Source of the DNA: Pseudomonas nitroreducens TX1
GTDB lineage: Bacteria; Pseudomonadota; Gammaproteobacteria; Pseudomonadales; Pseudomonadaceae
Direction of reading: 5' to 3'
Length of the DNA: 64,000 bases
Assembly (NCBI RefSeq): GCF_000313755.1
Contig: NZ_AMZB01000122.1
Location: 62,001-126,000 of the forward strand
Below, piece after piece: positions 26,877 through 38,043 of this stretch (position 1 is its first letter; every line of letters starts with the position of its first letter). Made by a program: the position numbers and the translations under genes. A model generated the notes under the pieces. That model had not been told where the DNA came from and ran no database searches. It saw only the letters and a program-made list of their open reading frames with translations.

Positions 26877-27881
26877 TCAGCTGGCCTTCGGGGCGAAAGG
26901 CCGTGGGTGAATGACCGCGCGCTGCCGTTCTTCCTGGAGGAACTTCATGATGATCGGCGCCACGGTTTCCGCGCGGGTCACCAGGAACAGGTGGCCGTCG
27001 TCGATTACGTGCAGCTCGGAGTTGGGGATGCGCCAGGCGATCATGCGCATGTTGATCAGCGGGATGATCGGATCGTCGTCGCCGGCCAGGATCAGCGTCG
27101 GCTGACGGATCTTGTGCAGCCAGTGGATGCTGGTCCAGCCGAGGCCGGCGAACAGCTGCCAGTAGTAGCCCATCTTGCCGGACGAGCGGACCTTGCTGGC
27201 GAAGGCCATGGCCAGCTTCGGGTCGCGGCGGAAGGCGCCGCCGTAGATGTCCGGGGCGATGTGCACACCATAGGACGGCTGGATGTAGCGCCGCGGGCTG
27301 GCCATGCGCCAGAGCACCCTCGGCTTGCCCGGCACCATCACCGCGCCGGCGGCGGTGGCGGCGAGGATCAGCTTCTTGCAGCGCTCGGGGTAGTCATGGG
27401 CGAACTGCTGCGCCAGCGCGCCGCCCCAGGACACGCCGATGGCCGTCACCTGGCCGTAGTCCAGGTAGTCGAGCATCCGCGCGGCCAGCTTGGCCAGGCC
27501 GGGGAAACGGTACGGCGTGCTGGGCGTGGACGAGCCGCCGACGCCGGGAACGTCGAAGGCAATCACCTCCAGATCCGGGTCCAGCGCGGCGACGAAGGGG
27601 AACACCAGTTCCAGGTTGGCGCCGATGCCGTTGAAGATCAGCAGCGGCGTCATGTGCTTCTTGCCCGGACGCACGGCGGTGCGGATGGTCTGCCCGTCGA
27701 GTTCGATGGTGCGGAACTCGAAGGGCTGCGCCGCCGGCGCCTTGCTCGGCAGGATCTCCTCCGCGCTGCGTTTGCTGCGCGCGCGCCGGCTCGTCGGCGC
27801 GGCCACTTCCACGGCCTGCGGCGATTCAGGAGGGTTGGCGTCGTCCACGGCGCCGGCTTGTGGGAGGAGTTCTGTTTTCAT
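26877..27881 (-). CDS. phaZ: intracellular mcl-PHA depolymerase with N-terminal extension
   Basis: Alpha/beta-hydrolase that degrades granule polymer to monomers. 334 aa, against about 283-285 aa for P. putida and P. aeruginosa PhaZ. Residues of about 53-334 are the standard enzyme: QPFEFRTIELDGQTIRTAVRPG, lipase box GVSWGGA (catalytic Ser), Asp in AGDDDPIIP and His in DDGHLF. Residues 1 to about 52 are additional: acidic and proline-rich first, then a basic stretch SRRARSKRSAEE. No ATG, GTG or TTG exists at the usual start, and the chosen ATG overlaps the phaC1 stop (ATGA) with GGGAGGAG just upstream, so the extension is probably translated. Its role is unknown. Confidence 0.93.
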   Translation of the reverse strand: MKTELLPQAGAVDDANPPESPQAVEVAAPTSRRARSKRSAEEILPSKAPAAQPFEFRTIELDGQTIRTAVRPGKKHMTPLLIFNGIGANLELVFPFVAALDPDLEVIAFDVPGVGGSSTPSTPYRFPGLAKLAARMLDYLDYGQVTAIGVSWGGALAQQFAHDYPERCKKLILAATAAGAVMVPGKPRVLWRMASPRRYIQPSYGVHIAPDIYGGAFRRDPKLAMAFASKVRSSGKMGYYWQLFAGLGWTSIHWLHKIRQPTLILAGDDDPIIPLINMRMIAWRIPNSELHVIDDGHLFLVTRAETVAPIIMKFLQEERQRAVIHPRPFAPKAS

Positions 27882-29557
27882 CGTTCGTGCACGTAGGTTC
27901 CGGGAGCGGCTTCACCAGCCGGATGGGCCTTGCTGCCCAGCACGGTCGGCGCCTTGCGCGTCTTGCCCGAGCGCTCGGCCAGCCAGTTCTGCCAGTGCAG
28001 CCACCAGGAGTCGGCGTGCTTGCTGGCGTTTTCCTGCCAGGTCTTCGGATCGGCCGAGAGTTCCGGGCCGGTCATGAAACGTGCCTTGGGGTTGCCTGGC
28101 GGGTTGAGGATGCTCTGGATGTGACCGCTGTTGGACAGGATGAACTCACACTTGCCGCCCAGCAGGCGCGCGGAGCGGTAGCAGGCCTCCCAGGGCGTGA
28201 TGTGGTCGGAGAGGCCGGCCACGCAGTAGAAATCGCAGGTGACCTGCTTGAGGTCGATCGGCGTGCCGCCGACTTCCAGCGCGCCGGGGCGACCCAGCGG
28301 GTTGGTCTTGAACATCTCCACCAACTCGCCGTGCAGGGCGGCTGGCAGGCGCGTGGTGTCGTTGTTCCAGAACAGGATGTCGAAGGCTGGCGGCTCGTTG
28401 CCCAGCAGGTAGTTGTTGACCCAGTAGTTCCAGATCAGGTCGTTGGGCCGCATCCAGGCGAACACCTTGGCCATGTCCTTGCCTTCGAGCACGCCGGACT
28501 GGTACGAGCGGCGCTTGGCGGCTTCCAGGGTCTTCTCGTCGGCGAACAGGGCGATCTGGGTATCCAGTTCGAAGTCCAGCACGCTGACCATCTGGGTGAA
28601 CGCATTGACCTTGTGCTCGCCCAGGGCCGCGTAGTGGCCCAGCAGGGTGACGGTCGTGATGCCGCCGGAGCACGCGCCGAGCATGTTCAGGTCCTTGGCG
28701 CCGGTGATGGCCAGGACCACATCGATGGCTTCCTTGAGCGCCTCGATATAGGTGGTCAGGCCCCACTCGCGCTGCGCCTTGGTCGGGTTGCGCCAGCTGA
28801 CGATGAAGGTCTGCACCTGATTGCGCAGGCAAAAGCGCGCCAGGCTCTTTTCCGGCGACAGGTCGAAGACATAGAACTTGTTGATCTGCGGCGGCACCAC
28901 CAGCAGGGGGCGCTCATGCACGCTCTCGGTGATCGGCTTGTACTGGATCAGTTCCAGCACATCGTTGCGGAACACCACCGCGCCTTCGGTCAGGGCGAGG
29001 TTCTTGCCGACCTCGAAGGCATCCATGTTGACCTGGCTGGGCATGCCGCCGTTGTTCACCAGGTCCTTGGCCAGGTGGGTCAGGCCGTCGAGCAGGCTCT
29101 TGCCGCCGGTCTCGAAGAAGCGTTTGACCGCCGCCGGGTTGGACAGCGTGTTGGTCGGCGCCATGGCCTCGGTCATCAGGTTGATGACGAACTGGCCGCG
29201 GCTGATGTCCTGGGCGGAAAGGTCGCTGTCGCCGATCCACGCGTGCAACTCCTTGCGCCAGGCCAGGTACGTCTGCAGGTAGCGGCGGTAGAGCGGGTTC
29301 TGGCTCCAGGCCGGATCGTTGAAGCGGCGGTCGTCATCCGAGGGCTTCAATTCGGATTTGCCGAGCAGGACATTCTTCAGCTCCAGGCCGAAGTGGGTCA
29401 CGTGCTTGGCGCTGTGGAAGGGCTGCTTGATCGCTTGCAGCAGCACCATCCGGGCAGAGGTGAGCAGGTCCTTGCCGCGAATGCCGATCACCGGGTTCAG
29501 GGCGAGGGTATTTTCCGCGGCTTGCTGGGGTAGATCGCTGTTGTTCTTCTGGGTCAT
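27878..29557 (-). CDS. phaC1: class II poly(3-hydroxyalkanoate) synthase 1
   Basis: Principal mcl-PHA polymerase, 559 aa from MTQKNNSDLPQQAAENTLAL. Nucleophile motif GACSGG, Asp in GLSDHITPW, His in SNSGHIQSILNPPGNPKA, C-terminus GTYVHER. RBS GGAG precedes the ATG by 8 nt. An upstream in-frame start at 29620 is not conserved. Translationally coupled to phaZ by a 4-nt overlap, placing synthesis and breakdown enzymes on one mRNA; turnover is thus likely set at the protein or granule level as well as by PhaD. Confidence 0.96.
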   Translation of the reverse strand: MTQKNNSDLPQQAAENTLALNPVIGIRGKDLLTSARMVLLQAIKQPFHSAKHVTHFGLELKNVLLGKSELKPSDDDRRFNDPAWSQNPLYRRYLQTYLAWRKELHAWIGDSDLSAQDISRGQFVINLMTEAMAPTNTLSNPAAVKRFFETGGKSLLDGLTHLAKDLVNNGGMPSQVNMDAFEVGKNLALTEGAVVFRNDVLELIQYKPITESVHERPLLVVPPQINKFYVFDLSPEKSLARFCLRNQVQTFIVSWRNPTKAQREWGLTTYIEALKEAIDVVLAITGAKDLNMLGACSGGITTVTLLGHYAALGEHKVNAFTQMVSVLDFELDTQIALFADEKTLEAAKRRSYQSGVLEGKDMAKVFAWMRPNDLIWNYWVNNYLLGNEPPAFDILFWNNDTTRLPAALHGELVEMFKTNPLGRPGALEVGGTPIDLKQVTCDFYCVAGLSDHITPWEACYRSARLLGGKCEFILSNSGHIQSILNPPGNPKARFMTGPELSADPKTWQENASKHADSWWLHWQNWLAERSGKTRKAPTVLGSKAHPAGEAAPGTYVHER

Positions 29558-30083
29558 CGGCGACGCTCCATTGTCCTGAGACGCATACTGGCGGGGCTCA
29601 CCTGGGTGACGTAAGGCCAAGTACTGCTCGGGGTTGCGGAACGTGGAGACAGCTCCACGCGATTCATCTACTTGGCGGCATCACTGGAACTTCAGGTGAC
29701 CACGCTCGGTGCACTGTAACTCCGTACATTGCACTGCCTTGGTTACCCGAGTTTCCTTCGCCGCGCAAGCTGGTGCAGCGTGGGCCTTCTCCTAGGAGTA
29801 TGTCGGGAAAAGTTAGAAAACGCGCCCTAGAGCGGGGGCATCTCGCCAGTTCCCTGACGGCGAACACGCAGGCAGCAGTCTGCATCGGGAATGTTGCAAA
29901 TGGCGTGCCCTGGAGCGAGTGCCCGACGAAGGTTGGTGCGCAGGACGAGCTGGAGGGATAGATCGAAGGAGTTGTAGGAGCGGTGCGGGGGCTTTTGTAG
30001 GAGCGAGCTGGCTCGCGAACGAGCTTTCCGGCGGCGCAGTCGCTGGACCGGTCCGCGAGCCAGCTCGCTCCTACGAAATGAAC
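29558..30083. other. 526-nt phaC1 upstream region
   Basis: No convincing gene. It contains a 7-bp hairpin CGTGGAG-ACAG-CTCCACG (29642-29659) in the likely phaC1 leader, and REP sequences at 29972-30077. I could not fix a promoter: no clear -24/-12 or -35/-10 pair stands out. The half near phaC1 is less GC-rich than the genes. Confidence 0.6.
29994..30077. repeat. REP doublet (GAGCGAGCTGGCTCGCGAA variant)
   Basis: Convergent units at 29994-30019 and 30051-30077, with GCTGGC in place of GCTTGC in both arms, so the pair has changed together. A truncated third GTAGGAGCG unit is at 29973-29981. It ends 6 nt from the stop of the DUF971 gene. Confidence 0.85.
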
Positions 30084-30455
30084 TTACAGCATGAGTTTGA
30101 CCACGGACTCCGACGGGTCGCGCGACTTACCGGCCTTCTCCAGCTGCGCCAGGTAGTCGGCCCACATTTCGTCGTGGCGCACGCAGAGTTCGTACAGGTA
30201 ATCCCAGGTGAACAGGCCGCTGTCGTGGCCGTCGTCGAAGGTCAGCTTGAGCGCATACTGCCCGGCCGGCTCCAGGTTGTTCAGGCCGACGTTCAGCTTG
30301 CCCACTTGCAACACCGGGTTGCCGTGGCCCTGGACTTCCGCCGATGGTGAATGCACACGCAGGAACTCAGCGGACAGCTCGTAGGATTGCTCTCCATAAG
30401 TCAGCGAAAGCTTCTTCGAGGCCTTGTGCAGCTTGATGGCGGAAGGAATGCGCAT
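30084..30455 (-). CDS. DUF971 domain-containing protein
   Basis: 123-aa small soluble protein of the DUF971 family, related to the N-terminal zinc-binding domain of gamma-butyrobetaine hydroxylase. Visible: SYELSAEFLRVHSPSAEVQGHG, KLNVGLNNLEPAGQYALKLTFDDGHDSGLFTWDYLYELC. The His/Cys pattern needed for zinc is only partly recognisable. Function unknown; members often lie beside hslVU or PHA genes, as here. It is downstream of hslU (stop at 30548) with a terminator in between. Confidence 0.85.
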   Translation of the reverse strand: MRIPSAIKLHKASKKLSLTYGEQSYELSAEFLRVHSPSAEVQGHGNPVLQVGKLNVGLNNLEPAGQYALKLTFDDGHDSGLFTWDYLYELCVRHDEMWADYLAQLEKAGKSRDPSESVVKLML

Positions 30456-30500
30456 GGACGTCTCCTGAACGGCGATTCCGGCATTGTAGCGCCGGCGGAA

Positions 30501-30527
30501 AAACAGCGGGGCGCCCTGAGGCGCCCC
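30501..30527 (-). terminator. intrinsic terminator of hslVU
   Basis: GGGGCGCC / GGCGCCCC stem with a 4-nt loop (30508-30527), followed on the minus strand by GCTGTTTTT. 20 nt beyond the hslU stop. Confidence 0.85.
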
Positions 30528-30547
30528 GTCGCAGCGATGTGGATCGC

Positions 30548-31888
30548 TCAGAGGATGTAGCGCGACAGGTCTTCGTCCTGGGCCAGTTCGCCCAGGTGGC
30601 CGTTGACGTAGGCCGCGTCGATCACGATGGCCTTGTCGCTGTGCTCGCTGGCGAGGTCGGCGGCGTCGAAGGACACTTCTTCGAGCAGGCGCTCGAGCAG
30701 GGTGTGCAGGCGACGGGCACCGATGTTCTCGGTCTTCTCGTTGACCTGAAAGGCGATCTCCGCGAGGCGCTTGATGCCGTCGGCGGCGAACTCGATGTCC
30801 AGGCCTTCGGTTTTCAGCAGCGCGGTGTACTGCTCGGTCAGCGAGGCGTGCGGTTCGCTCAGGATGCGCTCGAAATCGCTCGGGCTCAGGGCCTTGAGCT
30901 CGACGCGGATCGGCAGGCGACCCTGCAGTTCGGGTACCAGATCGCTGGGCTTGGACAGGTGGAACGCGCCCGAGGCGATGAACAGGATGTGGTCGGTCTT
31001 CACCATGCCGAGCTTGGTGTTCACCGTGCAGCCCTCGATCAGCGGCAGCAGGTCACGCTGCACACCCTCGCGGGAGACATCGGCGCCGCCGACGTTGCCA
31101 CGCTTGGCGATCTTGTCGATCTCGTCGATGAAGACGATGCCGTTCTGCTCGACCGCTTCCAGGGCGCGGGCCTTGAGGTCTTCTTCGTTGACCAGGCGCT
31201 GCGCTTCCTCGTCGCGGATCAGCTTCATGGCCTCGGCGACCTTCAGCTTGCGGCTCTTGCGCTTGCCCTTGCCCATGTTGGAGAACAGGTTCTGCAACTG
31301 ATTGGTCATCTCTTCCATGCCGGGCGGGGCCATGATTTCCACGCCCGAGGGGATGTCGGCGACCTCGATGTCGATTTCCTTGTCGTCCAGCTGGCCTTCG
31401 CGAAGGCGCTTGCGGAACAGCTGGCGGGTGTTGGAATCCTCGCGCGGCGGCTCGTCACCGAAGCCGGTGGTGCGCGCCGGCGGCAGCAGTGCATCGAGGA
31501 TGCGCTCTTCGGCGGCGTCTTCGGCGCGGTACTTCACCTTCTGCACTTCCTGCTCGCGGAGCATCTTGATCGCGGCATCGGCGAGGTCGCGGATGATCGA
31601 CTCGACGTCACGGCCGACATAGCCGACTTCGGTGAACTTGGTCGCTTCCACCTTGATGAACGGTGCGTTGGCCAGCTTGGCCAGGCGCCGGGCAATCTCG
31701 GTCTTGCCGACGCCGGTCGGGCCGATCATCAGAATGTTCTTCGGCGTTACCTCGGCGCGCAGCTCTGCCGGCAGTTGCATGCGCCGCCAGCGGTTGCGCA
31801 GGGCGATGGCGACGGCGCGCTTGGCGTCGTCCTGGCCGATGATGTGGCGGTTGAGTTCGTGGACGATCTCGCGGGGAGTCATGGACAT
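30548..31888 (-). CDS. hslU: ATP-dependent protease ATPase subunit HslU (ClpY)
   Basis: AAA+ unfoldase that feeds substrates to HslV. 446 aa from [19 protein letters not shown]. Walker [16 protein letters not shown], the GYVGRDVES pore-loop motif, Walker [15 protein letters not shown], sensor-2 [10 protein letters not shown] and the C-terminal EDLSRYIL that docks into HslV. The I domain (about residues 110-240) includes an acidic, Glu-rich loop. It starts 28 nt after hslV. An in-frame start 18 codons upstream lies inside that gap and is unlikely. Confidence 0.96.
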   Translation of the reverse strand: MSMTPREIVHELNRHIIGQDDAKRAVAIALRNRWRRMQLPAELRAEVTPKNILMIGPTGVGKTEIARRLAKLANAPFIKVEATKFTEVGYVGRDVESIIRDLADAAIKMLREQEVQKVKYRAEDAAEERILDALLPPARTTGFGDEPPREDSNTRQLFRKRLREGQLDDKEIDIEVADIPSGVEIMAPPGMEEMTNQLQNLFSNMGKGKRKSRKLKVAEAMKLIRDEEAQRLVNEEDLKARALEAVEQNGIVFIDEIDKIAKRGNVGGADVSREGVQRDLLPLIEGCTVNTKLGMVKTDHILFIASGAFHLSKPSDLVPELQGRLPIRVELKALSPSDFERILSEPHASLTEQYTALLKTEGLDIEFAADGIKRLAEIAFQVNEKTENIGARRLHTLLERLLEEVSFDAADLASEHSDKAIVIDAAYVNGHLGELAQDEDLSRYIL

Positions 31889-31916
31889 TGGACGGGCTAC
31901 TCCGGAACGACAGCGC

Positions 31917-32453
31917 TCAGACGGCGCTGTCGAGCTCCTCAAGGGTCAAGTTCTGGTTGGTGAACACGCAGATGGAGCCGGCAATGTTCAGCGCGGTCTC
32001 GGCGATCTCGCGGGCGCTCATGTCGTCGCTGCCTTTCTGCAGCAGGGCCAGGGCTGCTGCCTGGGCGAAGCCGCCGCCCGAGCCCATGGCGATCAGGCCG
32101 TGCTCGGGTTCGACCACGTCACCGTTGCCGGTGATGATCAGCGAGGCGTCCTTGTTGGCTACGGCCAGCATGGCTTCCAGGCGGCTCAGGGAGCGGTCGG
32201 TACGCCAGTCCTTGGCCAGTTCGACCGCGGCGCGCACCAGGTGGCCCTGGTGTTTTTCCAGCTGCTGTTCGAAGCGTTCGAAGAGGGTGAAGGCATCGGC
32301 GGTGGCGCCGGCGAAGCCGGCCAGCACTTCACCGTGGTACAGGCGACGGACTTTCTTCGCGTTGCCTTTCATCACGGTGTTGCCCAGGGAAACCTGGCCG
32401 TCGCCGCCCATGACGACTTTGCCGTTACGGCGGACAGATACGATGGTGGTCAA
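31917..32453 (-). CDS. hslV: ATP-dependent protease peptidase subunit HslV (ClpQ), TTG start
   Basis: Proteasome-like Thr peptidase, 178 aa. The initiation codon is TTG: the frame reads TTG ACC ACC ATC, with GGAG 8 nt before it. Removal of the initiator exposes the catalytic Thr (TTIVSVRR), so no later start could work; the next Met ([10 protein letters not shown]) is beyond the active-site residue. Conserved [10 protein letters not shown] and [11 protein letters not shown] follow. Expressed ahead of hslU from a sigma-32-like promoter. Confidence 0.95.
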   Translation of the reverse strand: MTTIVSVRRNGKVVMGGDGQVSLGNTVMKGNAKKVRRLYHGEVLAGFAGATADAFTLFERFEQQLEKHQGHLVRAAVELAKDWRTDRSLSRLEAMLAVANKDASLIITGNGDVVEPEHGLIAMGSGGGFAQAAALALLQKGSDDMSAREIAETALNIAGSICVFTNQNLTLEELDSAV

Positions 32454-32499
32454 GGGTCTTACTCCACACTAGCGGGGCGATGTGCCCGAATGCAGAGTC

Positions 32500-32528
32500 A
32501 GATGGGGACTCGGTCGGCGGGGTTCAAG
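32500..32528 (-). promoter_or_regulatory. candidate sigma-32 heat-shock promoter of hslVU
   Basis: Minus strand CTTGAAC, N14, CCCCATCT, against consensus CTTGAAA-N13/14-CCCCATNT (one mismatch in total). It lies about 47 nt before the hslV start. Confidence 0.8.
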
Positions 32529-32597
32529 TCCTGCGCCGGACGAGTAGCGCGCATTTCGCGCGCCGCCCGTCGGCGCAAGCCTTGGAGTGACCGGGGT

Positions 32598-33410
32598 TCA
32601 GCGGGTCTGGCGCTGCTGTAACAGCAGGTTGCTGAAACCGTTGCCGGCCAGTTGTTTCTGCGCGGCGGAGGCCTTGGCGCGGTCGCCGTAGGGGCCGACC
32701 ATCACGCGGTACCAGGTTTCGTCACGCACGGTGCCGGATTCCACGCGGGCGTTCTGGCCCATCATGATGATCTGCGCGCGCAGGTGGTCGGCGTCGGTCT
32801 GCTTGCGGAACGAGCCGGCCTGCAGGTAGTACTGGGTCGCAGCCACGGCGGGGGGCGGTGTTGGCTTGGCTGGCGCGGTGTCGCTGGCCGGAGCCTGCGG
32901 CAGCGCCTGCTTCTGCGCGCCGGCGACCTGGGTCGCAGGCGGTGTGGCGGGTGTCGCCGGTTTGACCACCGCGGGCGGCGGCGGATTCTGCCCGCTCAGC
33001 GCCGCCAGGGCGCGCTGGGTGTCGATCTTCTCGGCTTCTTCCTTGGTCGCGACCACGGTCGCCGGCTGCTGCGGCTTGGTTGGCGGCGGCACGGCTTCCG
33101 GCGGCACGGCGACTTCCGAGCCGGGCAGCAGGGTGTAGAAGTCGTACTTGGGCTTCACCCCGGTGGGGGTGGCCGGTTGTTGCGGCTGCACGGTGCCGGA
33201 CGGCTTGTTGGAGCCGACCACGGTCCTGGGCGCCTCCGGCTTCTCGCGTTTGACGTCGTTGCGACCCGGCTCCAGCTTCATCAGGAACATGATGAAGCCG
33301 CCGATGGCCAGGCCGGCGACCAGCCAGACCCAGCCGGGGACCGAACTCTTCTTGGCCGGGGCCTGGTAGCGGCTGGCGCCGCGCTTGGGAGCGGGTTTCT
33401 TCTTCGCCAT
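32598..33410 (-). CDS. SPOR-domain (FtsN-like) cell-division protein
   Basis: 270-aa bitopic membrane protein. A basic cytoplasmic N-terminus (MAKKKPAPKRGASRYQAPAKK) precedes one membrane helix (VPGWVWLVAGLAIGGFIMFL, about residues 25-44), then a long Pro/Ala/Val-rich periplasmic linker and a C-terminal SPOR domain (TQYYLQAGSFRKQTDADHLRAQ to the end) that binds denuded septal peptidoglycan. This layout is that of FtsN, and the position after argS matches PA5052 as recalled. It starts 6 nt after the argS stop, so is probably co-transcribed with it. Confidence 0.88.
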   Translation of the reverse strand: MAKKKPAPKRGASRYQAPAKKSSVPGWVWLVAGLAIGGFIMFLMKLEPGRNDVKREKPEAPRTVVGSNKPSGTVQPQQPATPTGVKPKYDFYTLLPGSEVAVPPEAVPPPTKPQQPATVVATKEEAEKIDTQRALAALSGQNPPPPAVVKPATPATPPATQVAGAQKQALPQAPASDTAPAKPTPPPAVAATQYYLQAGSFRKQTDADHLRAQIIMMGQNARVESGTVRDETWYRVMVGPYGDRAKASAAQKQLAGNGFSNLLLQQRQTR

Positions 33411-33416
33411 GGGTGC

Positions 33417-35243
<1,827 letters not shown>

Positions 35244-35366
35244 TTATCCGTGGCCGGGCATGGCTTGCCAACCGCGGAGCGCTCCAAGTTCAGTCTCGCC
35301 GCTGTGCCATCCGTCGCGGCTGATGGAAGTCAATGTAGGACGGTTCCGTCGCCGCAGCGGGATTTG

Positions 35367-37586
35367 TCAGAACAGATCGATGGGGTCGACGTCCAGCGAC
35401 CAACGCACCTGGCGTCCGCTGGGCATGCCTTCGAGGGTCTGCAGCCAGGGTGTCAGCAGGCGGTGCAAGGGGGCGCGGGCGGCACTCATCAATAGCAGCT
35501 GCGCGCGGTAGCGGCCGGCGCGGCGTTCCATGGGAGCCGGTACCGGGCCGAGGAGTTCCACGTCGTGGCCGAGCGTGGCTTGCAAGCGCTCGGCCTCGGC
35601 GCAGGCTTCGTCGAGGAAACCTTCGGCCTGCCCCGGCTTGTGCGCTTCGGCACGCAGCAGGGCGAGGTGCGAGAAGGGCGGCAGGCCGGCGGAGCGGCGC
35701 TCGGTGAGGGCCTGGTCGGCGAAGGCGAAGTAGCCTTGTTCGGTGAGTTGTACCAGCAGCGGGTGGTCGGCCAGGTGGGTCTGGATCAACACGCGGCCCG
35801 GCTCTTCGGCGCGTCCGGCGCGGCCGGCGACCTGGACGATCTGCTGGGCCATGCGCTCGCTGGCGCGGAAGTCGGCGGAGAACAGCCCGCCGTCGGCATC
35901 GAGAATGGCCACCAGTGTGACGCGCGGGAAGTGATGCCCCTTGGCGAGCATCTGGGTGCCCACCAGGATGCACGGCTCGCCTTTATTGATGGTGGCGAAC
36001 AGGTCACGCATGGCGTGCTTGCGCGAGGTGCTGTCGCGGTCGATGCGCAGCACCGGGTAATCCGGGAAGAGGATGCGCAGGCGCTCCTCGGCGCGCTCGG
36101 TGCCGGCGCCCACCGGGCGCAGGTCCACCGTGCCGCATTTCGGGCAGTTGCGCGGTGGCCGCTCGCGGTGGTCGCAGTGGTGGCAGCGCAGCTCGCCGCT
36201 GCCCTGGTGCACCGTCATCCGCGCGTCGCAGCGCGGGCACTGGCTGATCCAGCCGCAGTCGTGGCACAGCAGGGTCGGCGCGAATCCGCGGCGGTTCAGG
36301 TAGACCAGCACCTGCTGGCCGGCGGCCAGGGTTTCCTTGATCGAGCGCTGCAGCGGCATCGAGATACCCGAATCCAGCGGCAGGCTCTTCACGTCCAGGC
36401 GGTGGAACGTCGGCTGGTGCGCGCCGCCAGCGCGCTGGGTGAGGCGCAGCAGGCCATAGCGGCCGTTCTGGGCGTTGTGCAGGCTTTCCAGCGCGGGGGT
36501 GGCCGATCCCAGCAGGATCGGCACGTTTTCCAGGCGCGCGCGCACCATGGCCAGGTCGCGGGCGTGGTAGCGCAGGCCTTCCTGCTGTTTATAGGAAGCA
36601 TCGTGCTCCTCGTCGATGATGATCAGCCCCGGGTTCTTCAGCGGGGTGAACAGCGCCGAGCGGGTGCCGATGACGATGTCCGCCTCGCCATCGCGGGCGG
36701 CCAGCCAGGCGTCGAGGCGCTCGCGGTCGGTCAGCGCGGAGTGCAGCAGGGCGATACGTGCGTTGAAACGGCGCTCGAAGCGGGAAAGGGTTTGCGGGCC
36801 CAGGTTGATCTCGGGGATCAGCACCAGCGCCTGCTTGCCGGCTTCCAGGGTCTCGCGGATCAGTTGCAGGTAGACCTCGGTCTTGCCGCTGCCGGTGACG
36901 CCCGCCAGGAGGAAGCCGTGGAAACTGCCAAAGCCGGCGCGCACGGCCTCGAAGGCGGCCCGTTGCTCGGCGTTGAGCGGCAGTTCCGCCTGAGCCAGCC
37001 ACGGGCCCTGGTGCGGCGACACACGGTGTTCGCGCACCTCCAGGGTGACCAGTCCCTTTTCCTGCAGCAGGTCGAGGCTGTCCTTGTTGATCTGCAACTG
37101 GCTCAGCAGGTCGTGGGCGACCCCGTGCGGGTGCTGCTTGAGTATCCTCAGCGTCTCGCGCTGGCGCGGCGCGCGGGCCAGGCGCGGGTCTTCCTCGCGG
37201 GCGCCGGGTTCGGCGTGCCAGAAACGCTGCTGGCGCGCCTCGGCCGGGTCGCCCTGGCGCAGCAGGTTGGGCAGCGCCCAGGAAAAGGTGTCGCCCAGGC
37301 TGTGCTGGTAGTACTGCGCCGTCCAGCGGCACAGCTCCAGCAGGTGCGCCGGCATCGGCGGTTCGCGGTCGAGCACGGCCAGCGCCGGGCGCAGCTTGTC
37401 CGCCGGCACGTCGGAAGTCTCCACCTTGTCCACCAGCACGCCGACCATCTCGCGGCGGCCGAACGGCACGCGCAGGCGTACGCCTGGCTGCAGGCGTGCC
37501 ACGTCGACCCCGCGGGGAGGCAGGTAATCGAACAGACGGCGCAGCGGCGAGGGCAGGGCGAGACGCAGGATGGCAGGTGACGGCAC
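35367..37586 (-). CDS. priA: primosomal replication protein N' (PriA helicase)
   Basis: Restart helicase that reloads the replisome at stalled forks. 739 aa from a GTG at 37586, the length I recall for P. aeruginosa; an ATG 14 codons upstream (37628) lacks a ribosome site. The N-terminal 3'-DNA-binding domain begins VPSPAILRLALPSPLRRLFDYLPP. Helicase motifs: Walker A GVTGSGKTEVYL, DEEHD and the GSATPALES segment. Four Cys pairs form the zinc module (CHDCGWISQCPRC, then CHHC and CPKC). Followed by VGTQMLAKGHHFPRVTLV and QVAGRAGR. Divergent from rpmE across 216 nt. Confidence 0.94.
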   Translation of the reverse strand: MPSPAILRLALPSPLRRLFDYLPPRGVDVARLQPGVRLRVPFGRREMVGVLVDKVETSDVPADKLRPALAVLDREPPMPAHLLELCRWTAQYYQHSLGDTFSWALPNLLRQGDPAEARQQRFWHAEPGAREEDPRLARAPRQRETLRILKQHPHGVAHDLLSQLQINKDSLDLLQEKGLVTLEVREHRVSPHQGPWLAQAELPLNAEQRAAFEAVRAGFGSFHGFLLAGVTGSGKTEVYLQLIRETLEAGKQALVLIPEINLGPQTLSRFERRFNARIALLHSALTDRERLDAWLAARDGEADIVIGTRSALFTPLKNPGLIIIDEEHDASYKQQEGLRYHARDLAMVRARLENVPILLGSATPALESLHNAQNGRYGLLRLTQRAGGAHQPTFHRLDVKSLPLDSGISMPLQRSIKETLAAGQQVLVYLNRRGFAPTLLCHDCGWISQCPRCDARMTVHQGSGELRCHHCDHRERPPRNCPKCGTVDLRPVGAGTERAEERLRILFPDYPVLRIDRDSTSRKHAMRDLFATINKGEPCILVGTQMLAKGHHFPRVTLVAILDADGGLFSADFRASERMAQQIVQVAGRAGRAEEPGRVLIQTHLADHPLLVQLTEQGYFAFADQALTERRSAGLPPFSHLALLRAEAHKPGQAEGFLDEACAEAERLQATLGHDVELLGPVPAPMERRAGRYRAQLLLMSAARAPLHRLLTPWLQTLEGMPSGRQVRWSLDVDPIDLF

Positions 37587-37802
37587 GCGACGGATTCCGG
37601 GGCGGCGAGGAGCGTCGGATGGTAGCATGGGCGACGCGACGGTCGGTCATGCCCGATCTTGCGTTGAAAGCGATCTCTGATATGATCCACGCCCTTAATT
37701 TCGTGCGGTGCCCGGTAAAAGATCCCGCCCGCGGTCCTTGATGGCCGTGGCTCGGCTTCTGCCAGAGACTGGGTGGCGGCACACCACCGAGAGGAAAAGA
37801 GC

Positions 37803-38018
37803 ATGAAACCGGAAATCCATCCCGCGTACGAAGAAATCGAAGCCACCTGCAGCTGCGGCAACGTGATCAAGACCCGTTCGACCCTGTGCAAGGCTATCCA
37901 CCTGGACGTCTGCTCCGAATGCCACCCGTTCTACACCGGCAAGCAGAAAGTCCTGGACACCGGCGGCCGTATCGATCGCTTCAACCAGCGCTTCGCCATG
38001 TTCGGCGGCAAGAAGTAA
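37803..38018 (+). CDS. rpmE: 50S ribosomal protein L31 (zinc-binding type)
   Basis: 71-aa L31 from [20 protein letters not shown]. It has the C+ zinc motif (CSC...[10 protein letters not shown], i.e. CxC and CxxC) and the C-terminal [27 protein letters not shown] precedes the ATG. The intrinsic terminator downstream falls inside the next gene. Confidence 0.97.
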   Translation: MKPEIHPAYEEIEATCSCGNVIKTRSTLCKAIHLDVCSECHPFYTGKQKVLDTGGRIDRFNQRFAMFGGKK

Positions 38019-38043
38019 GATCGATTTCCGGGAAAGGCCGACG

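Noticed and set aside
29664-29885. 73-codon minus-strand frame upstream of phaC1
   Set aside because: No ribosome site, no homology recognised, and lies in a probable promoter region.
35565-37580. 671-codon frame opposite priA
   Set aside because: Shadow of the third-position GC bias in priA.
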